A stretch of 64,000 nucleotides of DNA from Physella acuta (lineage: Eukaryota > Mollusca > Gastropoda > Physidae). Made by a program: the position numbers and the translations under genes. The notes under the pieces were generated by a model. It saw only the letters and a program-made list of their open reading frames with translations, had not been told where the DNA came from and ran no database searches. The stretch is taken from NCBI RefSeq assembly GCF_028476545.1, contig NW_026731580.1, positions 62,001 to 126,000 on the forward strand, read 5' to 3'. Of this stretch, positions 35,924 through 47,963 are shown one piece after another (position 1 is the first letter of the stretch; each line of letters starts with the position of its first letter).

Positions 35924-36134
35924 CAGAGGCGTAGCGACCCCAACCGGCGCCTGGGGACAAACTTTCAATTTGGCGGCGCCCACCCCCCCCCCCCCCCCCT
36001 CTCCATATATTTTTTATATTTATAATTCAAAACTTTTAAATTCAAAGCTTTTAATATTTTTCAAAACTCATTTTGGCGCCCTTAGGGTCGGCGCCCGGGG
36101 ACATATGTACCCCCTCCACCTCGCTACGCCTCTG
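35924..36134. mobile_element. hAT-like MITE with GCGTAGCGA ends, 211 bp
   Basis: The ends CAGAGGCGTAGCGACC and CTCGCTACGCCTCTG are inverted. The flanking 8-bp duplication GTTTCTTA (35916-35923 and 36135-36142) is perfect. The sequence is non-coding, with G/C runs inside each end and an AT-rich middle. Confidence 0.92.
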
Positions 36135-36142
36135 GTTTCTTA

Positions 36143-36858
36143 ACTTAGCTTTATCTCTGTAGGTCAGGAGCTGAGAGTATAAAACTGGGCATTGTCTAGG
36201 CTCTCATAACAATGCCTGGCTAAACGGTCAATAACTTTAGCTCTTAATTCTTCCAGGTATCGAAGCTATAAGTGCATTTCTTCATGAATTAGAAGTATAT
36301 AAAATTAAAAGCAATTTTTAAACGCAAACAAATTACGTTTCGATCTCATGTCTTCATCAGATAAAAAAAATTTACCACACATTTCCAAGTACATGAAAAT
36401 CCATTTTTATTTCCCGAGACAATTAGAATTTCTCTTGTATTCTAATGGCTCTTGTACTGTTTTCATAATAATTGATTGGCTCGTTAATTAATTTAGCATT
36501 TTTTTGTATGACTTAAGTATGCTTATGGTCAGGTCAGAAGGTCATCAGGAAAGGTCAAGATTTTTCTGCAAGGCACAGTGTTGAGCTATAGAAACGGAGG
36601 GAAGACAAGGTTCAACAACGGATGGATCTAACACGGATAGGCATGGCATGACGTAGAGTAGAGAATAATGGAAGCAAGTGGTCAACGTGATACTTATGCC
36701 CCCCCCCCACCCCACACACACACAGGGTAACCCGACTACAAAACAGAAAGCCAGGTAGATTGTGCTACCTGTCTATAATACAACTCGGCATCAACTTTAA
36801 AAAAAACTTACACGGATCTATATCAAAACCTCGAACATGCATTCGTTTTCTCACCATT
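36143..36858. other. No gene seen
   Basis: Unique-looking sequence. No exon was recognised. Confidence 0.4.
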
Positions 36859-36871
36859 AACGTTGTAACAA

Positions 36872-37129
36872 TGGGACGGAGTGGTCTAGCGGTAGAGAGC
36901 TGGACTGCTAACCCGTAAGTCTCGAGTTCGAATCCGGGTTCAAGTAGTAGACCGTCCCTGAGTCCACCCAACTCTGATGGGTACCTAACTCACGTTAGGG
37001 AAAGTAAAGGCGGCTGGGCATAGTGCTGACCACACTATCTCTTCATATGCCGAGGTCACAGAAACAAGTGAACTCTACTTCACTTGCCCCATAGACCGTC
37101 AGGTTTGAAAGGGAAACTTTACAAAAAAA
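36872..37129 (+). mobile_element. tRNA-derived SINE, family 1, best-preserved copy
   Basis: The tRNA-like head contains GAGTGGTCTAGCGGTAGAG (A-box region) and GAGTTCGAATCCGGG (B-box). It is followed by CCACCCAACTCTGATGGG, ACTCACGTTAGGGAAAGT, CTTCATATGCCGAGGTCACA, AACTCTACTTCACTTGCCCC and a short A-tail. A perfect 13-bp duplication AACGTTGTAACAA flanks it (36859-36871 and 37130-37142). Low divergence and intact duplications suggest a recent insertion and make this a reference for the family. Confidence 0.93.
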
Positions 37130-37201
37130 AACGTTGTAACAAGTTTGAGATTTGTTAAACACCCAATATCAGAAGACTGTATTAACCTCTGACTTGCATC
37201 C

Positions 37202-37395
37202 AGTGTTTCTTTCAGACATTTTTCTCCAGAAGTGGGGAGGTAGAGGGGCATCTAAATTTCCAGGAGGGTGGAGGGACACAGGTTAAATTATATATTTTCT
37301 ATATAAGTTATTATTTTTTTCCATTTCGTCCGAGAAGGGGGGGGGGGGGTGCAATGCTCCCCTCCCACGCTTGAAGAGATGCCTAAAAGAAATTC
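37202..37395. mobile_element. G-tract-rich MITE, copy 7, with 8-bp duplication
   Basis: The element runs from AGTGTTTCTTTCAGAC to GCCTAAAAGAAATTC. The perfect flanking duplication TTGCATCC (37194-37201 and 37396-37403) supports hAT-type insertion for the whole family. Confidence 0.85.
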
Positions 37396-37403
37396 TTGCA
37401 TCC

Positions 37404-37689
37404 CTTGGTATTTTAGGCTAAAGAAGTTTTAAATAAGATGGCAACACACTGGTCCTCATACGTGTCAAACCAGTACCCTATAAACGTTGCAGATCCATAG
37501 TTAACACTGCGGGATTTGTAATTCAGTTGTGGGTGCGTGGGTGGGGGAGGGGAGCATTTCAACCCCAGGGAATGCGAGTCAAAAATTAATGCAAGCAAAA
37601 CTCACAACCACCTGATGCTGTCGTTAGATAAAACTACATGGACCGACATCATTCAGGCACATTTTATGTGAAGCCTTAACCTCTACCCA
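37404..37689. other. No gene seen
   Basis: Unique sequence without a recognised exon. Confidence 0.4.
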
Positions 37690-37990
37690 AACTCTAACTT
37701 ACTCTAACTTACCCCGATGGTATTCGTTTAGCTATTTTCTAACCCATTTAGCCACTAACTTAACGTGATTAAAGTCATTTAGCCACTAAATTAACCCGGA
37801 GATATTGAATTAGCCACTAACTTAACCCGAATATATTTATTAAGCCATTAACCTTAACCTGAAGATATTCACTTAGCCTAACTAAAGCCGAAGATATTCT
37901 TTTAGCCACTAACTTAACCCGAAGATATTCATTTAGCCACTAACTTAACCCGAAGATATTGATTTAGCCACTAAGCTTAACCTGACACTA
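37690..37990. repeat. 31-bp minisatellite CACTAACTTAACCCGAAGAT
   Basis: About nine units combine CACTAACTTAACCCGAAGAT with ATTCATTTAGC, diverging toward both edges. Confidence 0.88.
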
Positions 37991-38412
37991 CGTATAAGCC
38001 TAAGTCATATTGGGCACCAAAACGAAGTCATGCAGTCACAATATCTGGCCTGATACCTTAACTTAGACTTAAGAGATCATTCAATTTTTTTTACCCATGT
38101 AACTATTGTAACGGCTACTAATGGATCCATTAAGCTGTCCCGGTGTTGGCCAATCACGTGACCAGACCAACCAAGCATCACGTCAAGGCACGACCTCTAG
38201 ACAAGTCACGTGACACGCAAATCTCTCACTGCCTTGTCCCCCCCCCCCCTACTATACACAACCTGCAACAAAAAGCTGACATCATTATTGACTACTAAAC
38301 CTGGTCAAGATATGGGCGCTAGGCCAATTTATTACAGCCTCGTTGATGCCCGAACTAGGTTACCGTGAGAGAGGTGAGGCGCGATTAGAGGCTATCAATT
38401 TAACACAAAATG
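37991..38412. other. No gene seen
   Basis: Contains a C-run near 38240. No exon was recognised. Confidence 0.4.
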
Positions 38413-38526
38413 CAGTGGTACCTCGACATACGAGTGTCCCGATATACAAGATTTCTGAGATACGAGCTTTCGCGAGATTTTTTTAGCTTTGAGTTACCGG
38501 CATTCTGTAAGATATGATGAACCGGC
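38413..38526. mobile_element. End fragment of a pogo/Tigger-type Tc1-mariner element
   Basis: CAGTGGTACCTCGACATACG followed by AGTGTCCCGATATACAAG and GAGATACGAGC closely resembles the CAGTGGTACCTCG...ACGA terminal sequence of TcMar-Tigger elements. Only this end is seen; a G-tract-rich MITE lies immediately to the right. Confidence 0.5.
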
Positions 38527-38986
38527 CAGAGTTTCTTCCAGGTATCCTCCCCCCCCCCCCCGAACAGTGGCGTAGCGAGGTCGGGTGTCACCCGGTGCGG
38601 CACTTAATGGTGTCACCCCCCCCCCCCCAGATTCGTAGGAACCCCCCCCCCCTCAAACTTTCGATTTGCACCCCCCTCAAACTTTCGATTTGCACCCCCC
38701 CCCCCTCAAGTTTTTCTCTATATATTTTGCTATTTTTTGCCTTGGTGTCACCCCCTTAAATGGTGTCACCCGGTGCGGTCCGCCCCCCTCCCCTCGCTAC
38801 GCCTCTGCCCCCGAAGAAAGTCTACCCCCCCCCCCCCCCAACGCAATGGAAGTTATATAGAAGATATATACTTTTAACAGTGTCCGCCCCTCCTCCCCCG
38901 GAAATTTTTTTAGTACGCCCCCCCTCCCCCCACAAAGTTTTAAATTCACCCCCCTCCCCCGGAGAAAAAAGTCTGGAAGAAACACT
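38527..38986. mobile_element. G-tract-rich MITE, copy 8, carrying a nested hAT-like MITE
   Basis: Left end CAGAGTTTCTTCCAGG, right end GTCTGGAAGAAACACTG, with the CGCAATGGAAGTTATATAGA and TATATACTTTTAACAGTGTC core. A second MITE (38565-38807) interrupts its left G/C tract, so this copy is the older of the two. Confidence 0.82.
38565..38807. mobile_element. hAT-like MITE nested in the G-tract-rich MITE
   Basis: The ends CAGTGGCGTAGCGAGG and CCTCGCTACGCCTCTG are inverted. A perfect 8-bp duplication CCCCCGAA (38557-38564 and 38808-38815) was made from the host MITE. The interior has duplicated GGTGTCACCC and CTCAAACTTTCGATTTGCAC phrases also present in the copy at 39778, so these two form one subfamily. 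Confidence 0.92.
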
Positions 38987-39589
38987 GTAACCAGTTCCAT
39001 GTGTTCATGGAAAAGAAACACCACTAAAAACTTGCAACTGATCGTGTATCACATCGCAGCTATTAAATAACACTTGTCTAACTCATTTCTGCCAAATTCT
39101 GAAGGCAAAAGTATAGCATCAAGAATGCTACTAGTAAATGAACTACAGTGACCAAGAGAGTTTAGCATTAACAGTGTAGAGAGTAAGTGAACGAAGTTAA
39201 ACTCCCCCACTCTACACCTCCGCCATCATCTCCAGTAAGCTCAAGTCTGATTCCCAAAGAATGCACACTTTATACAACAGGTTGTTTCTTTACATTCTCC
39301 TTTATTGTGTTTTTATACATCTTATATTTAGAAATACGTTTTTCTTATCAAAACTACGTAACAAAAACTAACTGGAGTGACATTTTGGAGTTGAAACGGA
39401 TTAATGGCATTTCAAGTAGATCTAATTTCACTGGAGAAAATTGCTTTGAAATACGAACATGTGTACATACCAGAAAGGTTAAGGAAAGGATTGAGTGTGT
39501 ATCTCGAGGTACTGTTCCGTATTGAATCTATATTTAGATCGTTTCCAATGACGTTCTGCAGATTGTACTTGAGGAGGCTTCCGATGTTG
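38987..39589. other. No gene seen
   Basis: Two overlapping plus frames (112 and 71 codons) have no recognisable domain. Confidence 0.4.
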
Positions 39590-40210
39590 CAAGCAAAGAT
39601 AGCTCTATATAAAATGTAGCAAGCAAGGTAGCACTAGATGTAGTAAGATAGCTCTATATATGTAACAAGCAAGGTAGCTCTAGATGTAGCAAGCAAAATA
39701 ACTCTTGATGAGTCCAGAAAAGTAGCATTAGAATTAGCAAGATAGCTCTAGTTGCGGCAAGCAAGATAGCCATAGATCAGGGGCGTAGCGAGGGGGGGGG
39801 GGGCGGGGGGTGCGGACCGCACCGGGTGACACCATTTAGGGGGGATGACACCAAGACAAAAAATAGCAAAACATAGAGAAAATCTTGAGGGGGGTGCAAA
39901 TCGAAAGTTTGAGGGGGGAGGTGCAAATCATAAACTTGAGGGGGGTGCAAATCGAAAGTTTGAGGGGGGGGGGGTGCAAATCGAAAACTTGAAAGTTTGT
40001 CCCCGGGAAGGGTCGTTACGCCTCTGGGGGGGGTGACACCATTAAGTGCCGCACCGGGTGACACCCGACCTCGCTACGCCACTGCCATAGATGTAGTAAG
40101 CAAGGTAGCTCTAGATGAGTCAAGATAAGTAGCCCTAGAACTAGCGTTAGGTAGCCCTAGAAGTGCCCAGCAAGATAAGTAAAGTCACTGATAATGTACC
40201 AGCTAAGGTA
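39590..40210. repeat. Degenerate 22-24-bp minisatellite AGCAAGCAAGGTAGCTCTAG
   Basis: Units of GTAGCAAGCAAGGTAGCTCT plus AGAT with many variants occur on both sides of the MITE at 39778-40084, which inserted into the array. Confidence 0.82.
39778..40084. mobile_element. hAT-like MITE inserted in a minisatellite
   Basis: The ends CAGGGGCGTAGCGAGG and CCTCGCTACGCCACTG are inverted. The perfect 8-bp duplication CCATAGAT (39770-39777 and 40085-40092) derives from the minisatellite unit. The interior has four short tandem phrases of the GGTGCAAATCGAAAGTTTGA type separated by G-runs. Confidence 0.93.
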
Positions 40211-42299
40211 GCAGTGTGACCCCACCTAATAAAGAAGCAACAAATGCATCATTCACATTAGTTCCAGATATCTTCAGATGTAGCATTGTTAATCTTCCAT
40301 TGTAGCACTCTAGCAAATCCATCCAACATCTGTAGCAGCATTAGATTAGAACCAACACTGTCTCGCTTTCACCCAAATCCCTAAACCTAACATGTACCAG
40401 AAGGATTTCGCCGGCCTTAGACGGAAGCCCAATCATATTTGTTGTAAATCTTTCCCGCCTTCGGCATCACGGGGGAAAGTTAAACAGAAGATTCTCAGAA
40501 GGAAAGAGAAACCTTCGAGGAACGGAAAGAGAAAAAAGGAGGACGGAAAAAATAAACCAATTGAGGGGGGGGGGGGGGCGGAAAGAGAAACCGGTGGATG
40601 ACCAAAAACGAGGACACAAGAGTGCGAAAAGATAACTCACGAGAACTGAATCTCTTCCCTCAATAACCTTCACCTTAGCCCTTCACCGAGGTATCTAAAT
40701 TTCGACACACATTCAGCGGAAGTTGACACAACCCTCGAGGCGCATGTCTATTCTCACGTGATTCAAGTGACAAGGGGTGGATGACGTGGAAGGGACTCGA
40801 GGCAGTCTTGCTCGACCGTTTTTTTGGGAATTCCCAATGGAAGGATAACTCTGGTTGAGGGATAAAGGGGGAGCAATGATGTGCTGCTTGGATTGTGCCC
40901 CTTTGATCGTGGTCAATAAAAGTCAGGAGTGGTTAACTCTACTGTAGTCCACATTATTCATGGTTGGTAAATATTCAAAAGGTGCGGGATCAATGATTCA
41001 AAACTAAAAACTCCAAAGTTTTTTTTTTTCAAAGAGAATGTTTCAAAGAGAATGTGAGTCAGCAATGGTTATTCGACCTGATGCTGGGTACACATTAAAG
41101 CTGAGTGGACTCATGAATATTGCTTATAATTAGAGTCTTAAATGTCCGCTTTTTTCGCAATGTAATGGGCAAACTGGCAGAGCGACTGCCCATATAAGCA
41201 AGACTTGTGCCCCCCCCCCTCCCCCAGCTATAACAGTTACGTGTCTCACTTACCATGTAAGCCGACAGACATGGCTGATTCAATTTAGTCAACGATTACA
41301 GTAGCCCGGTGTATCCATAGTGTATAGAACTCTTTAAAACAAACTTAGGCGCCACAGTACTCAAGGGGGGGGGGGAGACCGGGGCGCCCAACCGCATCGC
41401 TTGTCCTAATTTTTTAATTTTTTTTTTTTTTTTTTTTTTTGCGGAAACCTTCTTGGTAGTATCTTCATCAGTTTCTTGAAGTTTCATGGCAATTCAACAA
41501 GTCGAATTAAATTTTAAATTATATAAATCGAAAGGATTTCTATTGTTTTCAGTTGCATTGCTTATCCTACTGACCAAACCAGCAGTCTAAAATGTACAAT
41601 GTTCTGACATGGGAAATTATACGTTGATGAAAGCTGCCTAGTATAGCCATATGATTAGCATGGCGGGATATTGTATCTCATTTTATATAACTGTAACAAT
41701 TTGTAGAAACTAGTTTACCAATCTTTTAAAAGTTTGATTAAAATTGAAATCGATCAAACGGAATTTCCTTTTCTGGTGAATTTAAACGGAATAAGTAAAG
41801 ATCGAATGTAGGCCTAATACACCATATATTATGTTTTTGAGTGAAAATAGGTTGTTCTAACCATAACGAACAGTTTATTTTAGCGGATTAAATTTAGTTG
41901 TATTGGTCTACTTGTTGAAAAGTTTCATAACATTGGATAGGAATTGGAATGTATTAAAGCGACCCGATTTAAGGTGCAAAAAGGTTAATGGCTTTTTAGT
42001 AAAATACTAGACTACCCGTTATTCTTGAATAACCATGTGTTTCAAGGGTCATTTTTTGACAGTTTTTATATTTCCCCTTCCCTTCCGTCACACATCTTCA
42101 CAAATACAAGTTTAAGCATCGGTCAAGAGCAAAATTTCATTTATATATCATTATCAGCGATACTTTTTCAAAGTATCAAATTGTGGTAAATATTTTCTCG
42201 GGGTGAGTATTGAAGTTTTTATGTATAAACAACAGCGAACGTAATTTTTTTTTCTCTACATTGTTGGAATAAAGATAAGGATTTGGGATTAATTTTTAG
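40211..42299. other. No gene supported; poly(T) near 41416-41440
   Basis: No exon could be supported. A good donor-like ATG before GTAAGTGAG on the minus strand near 41250 has no convincing exon around it. The T25 tract with an adjoining minus-strand phrase MKLQETDEDTTKKVS may be the A-tailed end of an unidentified retroelement. Confidence 0.35.
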
Positions 42300-42410
42300 C
42301 CAGTGTTTCTTTCAGACTTGTTTTCTACGGGGCGGGGCTGACACTGATAAAATTATATATTGTCTATATAAATTCCCCCCCCCCCCCCCCCCCCCCGAAG
42401 AGATGCCAGT
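42300..42410. mobile_element. G-tract-rich MITE, copy 9 (internally short)
   Basis: CAGTGTTTCTTTCAGACTTG on the left, a TATATTGTCTATATAAATTC core, then a long C-run and GAAGAGATGCCAG. The right terminal motif is lost. Confidence 0.65.
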
Positions 42411-42907
42411 GGTAGAGTAACAAATGCTAGCAATAACTATGAATAACTTAATCTCTACGCCCTGTCGGCCTAACAAATACATTTCTAATTCTTTAAACTA
42501 GTTTTTTTAGTGGATGCTATGGTAAAAATGTCGGCCGGAAAATACAAAGAAAAAAAGAATTTAGTTTATTCACATAGTTGCGTGGTTATGTCAACACAAT
42601 ATACGTTTAATTGGTTTTATTTTGTGTGTTTTGGGACAGTACCGATCTAATTATAACAGTAAGTACTTAGTTTTTGTTGGTAACTTGCTTTTTGTGGTAC
42701 AGTTGTCAGATACGCTTTATGCTGTGTAAAGCAAGAGATAATGTAATTGTAGATTGATGATTTTCTTTACATATTGTAAAGCAAGAGATAATGAAAGCAT
42801 TATGTAGTTTATTTGTTTGAAGGTATGCCGGTAATATAGGTACAATGCAAGAATGATCCATTAAGTTAAAACAAAGTAAAGTTTCCCTTTGACAATACAT
42901 AGGTCAC

Positions 42908-43136
42908 ATAAAAAAAGTTCCCTTTACAAACCAGACGGTCCATGGGGAAAGTGAAGTAGAGTTCACCTGTTTTGTGACCTCGGCATATGAATGGATAGTG
43001 TGGTCAGCATTATGCCCTAACTTGAGCTAGGTACCCATCAGTGCTGGGTGGACTCAGGAACGTTCTACAGACTTGAACCCAGATTCGGACTCTAGTCTTT
43101 CTGTTTAGCAGTCTACCTCTAGGCCACGCCGTCCCA
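42908..43136 (-). mobile_element. tRNA-derived SINE, family 1
   Basis: In reverse orientation: TTTACAAACCAGACGGTCCA, GTGAAGTAGAGTTCACCTG, GACCTCGGCATATGAATGG, GAGCTAGGTACCCATCAG and the tRNA-like head ending CTAGGCCACGCCGTCCC. Near full length. Confidence 0.8.
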
Positions 43137-43139
43137 TAT

Positions 43140-43290
43140 AGGACAAATGAGTAAAGTTAATCTGTTTCTTGATCACGGCATATAAAATGGTTGGTGTTGT
43201 CAGCACTATGCCCATCGCATCATCGTAACGTGAGTCGGGTACCCATAAGAGCTGAGTTGACTCATGGAAGTCCTACAGACTCGAGCCCAG
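43140..43290 (-). mobile_element. Second, truncated SINE family 1 copy abutting the first
   Basis: GAGTAAAGTTAATCTGTTTC, GATCACGGCATATAAA, AACGTGAGTCGGGTACCC and GAGTTGACTCATGGAAGTCC repeat the body order, but the tRNA-like head is missing. Confidence 0.65.
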
Positions 43291-43464
43291 CAAGTTAAAT
43301 ACTAGTGTTTTTAAGTTCCACCAAAACATTACTATCAAGAAAATAATAACTCCCCTCGTATAAAACAAATATTCCATTAACAAAAGAAAATAATAATGAA
43401 TTTTAACATACAACGTACCAGTGTAATAATTTTAAAATACTAAAACAAACCAATTTTAACTTAC

Positions 43465-43562
43465 TAGAACTGTGAAGATGCCAAGCGGTCACAACTCCAG
43501 ACGCTGAGCGCCCCAGTACGCCGGTCATCCGCCGATTTGTTGTGGTATTTAGAAAACTCCAT
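43465..43562 (-). CDS. Candidate first coding exon of an unidentified gene
   Basis: A minus-strand ATG directly preceded in frame by TGA opens 32 codons plus two bases: MEFSKYHNKSADDRRTGAL followed by SVWSCDRLASSQF. It ends at TTCTA before GTAAGTTAAA, a strong splice donor (phase 2). The codons lie next to a CpG-rich stretch with a CRE, as expected for the first exon of an expressed gene. I do not recognise the protein, and no later exon was found at lower coordinates. A non-coding or chance reading is possible. Confidence 0.42.
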
Positions 43563-43569
43563 TCAGAAA

Positions 43570-43700
43570 TAACTCCCTCCGCTCTGCTTGCTATCTTTTG
43601 TTAGAGTCGGCTGCGCGCGCAGTGTGTTCTACTCCTGGCGCGCGCCGGTGATGGTGACAGAGCGCGAGAACGGTGGGCAATGAAGAAAATGACGTCAGAT
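43570..43700 (-). promoter_or_regulatory. CpG-rich promoter-like stretch with a full CRE
   Basis: This is one of the few CpG-dense patches in the window: CTGCGCGCGCAG near 43611 and GGCGCGCGCC at 43637-43646. A perfect palindromic CRE TGACGTCA lies at 43690-43697. No TATA box is evident. Placed just upstream of the candidate exon at 43465-43562, it could be a TATA-less promoter driving the minus strand. Confidence 0.4.
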
Positions 43701-44046
43701 TATTGGGAGTTAATTATCATCGATTCTTCGGAAAACGGATGGATGATTTGGAAATGTTTAAGTTAGGCGGCTTACATAAATGACGGTGTGAGAGCAAAAG
43801 GGGGAGGGGGGTTTAATGTGGGTTTTGTAGTAGCGTGACATGACGTAATCATAAATAGTGCCACGCTTGGTTGGCTACAAGTGAGTTACAATTTGTCTCC
43901 ACATGTACCAAGCCGCTTACCTTATTCTCTATTTACCAAACACGTCCCCCCCCCCCCGAGTCATACTGTACCAAACATGCCCCCCCTCTCCCTGAACCAT
44001 ATTGTACCACACATGTTCCACAATATTTTCAGTAATTGTCTGTAAC

Positions 44047-46537
<2,491 letters not shown>

Positions 46538-46543
46538 TTTATT
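46538..46543 (-). terminator. Probable ZW10 polyadenylation signal
   Basis: AATAAA on the minus strand, about 1.06 kb beyond the ZW10 stop codon. It is the first canonical hexamer I noticed downstream. It would give a long 3' UTR containing the (TA)n at 47296-47408. Variant hexamers nearer the stop (for example TATAAA near 47584) are possible. Confidence 0.4.
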
Positions 46544-47291
46544 TAGCAGGAAAATTGTGTTATATTGGTCAAAGGTTGAAACACTGGTTCACATTCAATC
46601 ATACAAGAAAATAATATACTTCAATCAATCTGAAGATAATGTACCTCAATCAAAATACAGCCACCCATCAGAATATACTTCACTCAACTAAATACAACCA
46701 ACCATAAGTCAACTAAATACAGCCACCAAATGAATATTATACAGGTAAACATATATGTAACCAAATGCAAGCTGACATTGATCACAACTTTGCCAACTAG
46801 CACATAAAATAGCATTAAAACAAAACATTTCAGCCTGTGTAACATTGATAAAGGGAAGGCACTAAAACATTAATGCAATTTTCAAATATTATCTCCCTTT
46901 TTTTTACACCTGCAAACAAATCTTATAATATGAATGTGATCAAAGAAGAAAAAACGAAATGTTCAAGCATTGACCTTAACAAGGGCAGGAGGGAGGGTGG
47001 GGAACAAACAATAATTGACCCCCTCCCTTGATTGAACATTTTTAAGTAAGGTAATTAATCACATCTTGTACAATAGTACAGTTCTTTATGAATATAAAGG
47101 CTGAATCTGGTACCTTGCTAATGTCTGAATTGACAGATCACACAGTGGCATTCAGTCAAGGTATTGTTTTTTTTTACAGAAGCTTCATCATGTGTCTTGA
47201 CAAACATAATGATGTGTTTTTAAAAATAATCTTCATGTGTCTCAACAGACATCATGATCTATCATGACACAATGTGACTAAGCACAGCCAT

Positions 47292-47411
<120 letters not shown>

Positions 47412-47598
47412 TAATGTACACATCCAACCAGCTAACAAGTAACTGAACTAACCATTGTGCATCATTCTACAAATTAATAATCATGTTACTAAACTAAGTA
47501 TCATGTTATGAAGTGACCATCATATGTATAAAGAATACAGAGATAATTATCATAACATGCTGACCAGACCATTAGTCAAACTGTTTATACAGCAACTC

Positions 47599-47963
47599 CT
47601 ACTTAATGGTAGCCAGCAAATTAGCCCTGCGCTCTGTATTTTGAAACAACGCCCTGATCAACTGCTTCAGTTCTATCGGAGTAAACGCCAGTGCCAGGGG
47701 TCCTTTCCCATCTGACCAGCGGTCACCAATCTCTGACAGACTGGAATCCAAGACAAGCTTCATCTCCGTGAGTCTTGACCAGTTGGACACATGTCGGACA
47801 AGTTCGGCATTCGTTGCCTCCCCTGGAGAGGTCATGAACTTGCCGCAGCTATCCTCCAAAAGGGAGAGGATGGATATAAGTTTGTTGGCAGCATCCTGGG
47901 ATATATCCTCCAGAGCGGATACACAATCCGTCACTCGCTCCACAACAGTCTGGATAAGTTTGC
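47599..47963 (-). CDS. ZW10: ZW10 exon 10 (C-terminus)
   Basis: Encodes residues 654-774 and the TAG stop. It contains ALEDISQDAANKL and SEIGDRWSDGKGPLALAF and ends in RALFQNTERRANLLATIK. The acceptor is TTTTCTAG before GCAAAC. Confidence 0.97.

Noticed and set aside
36872-36950. A functional tRNA gene
   Set aside because: The tRNA-like head is continuous with a SINE body and lies inside the 13-bp target duplication. A full cloverleaf was not apparent.
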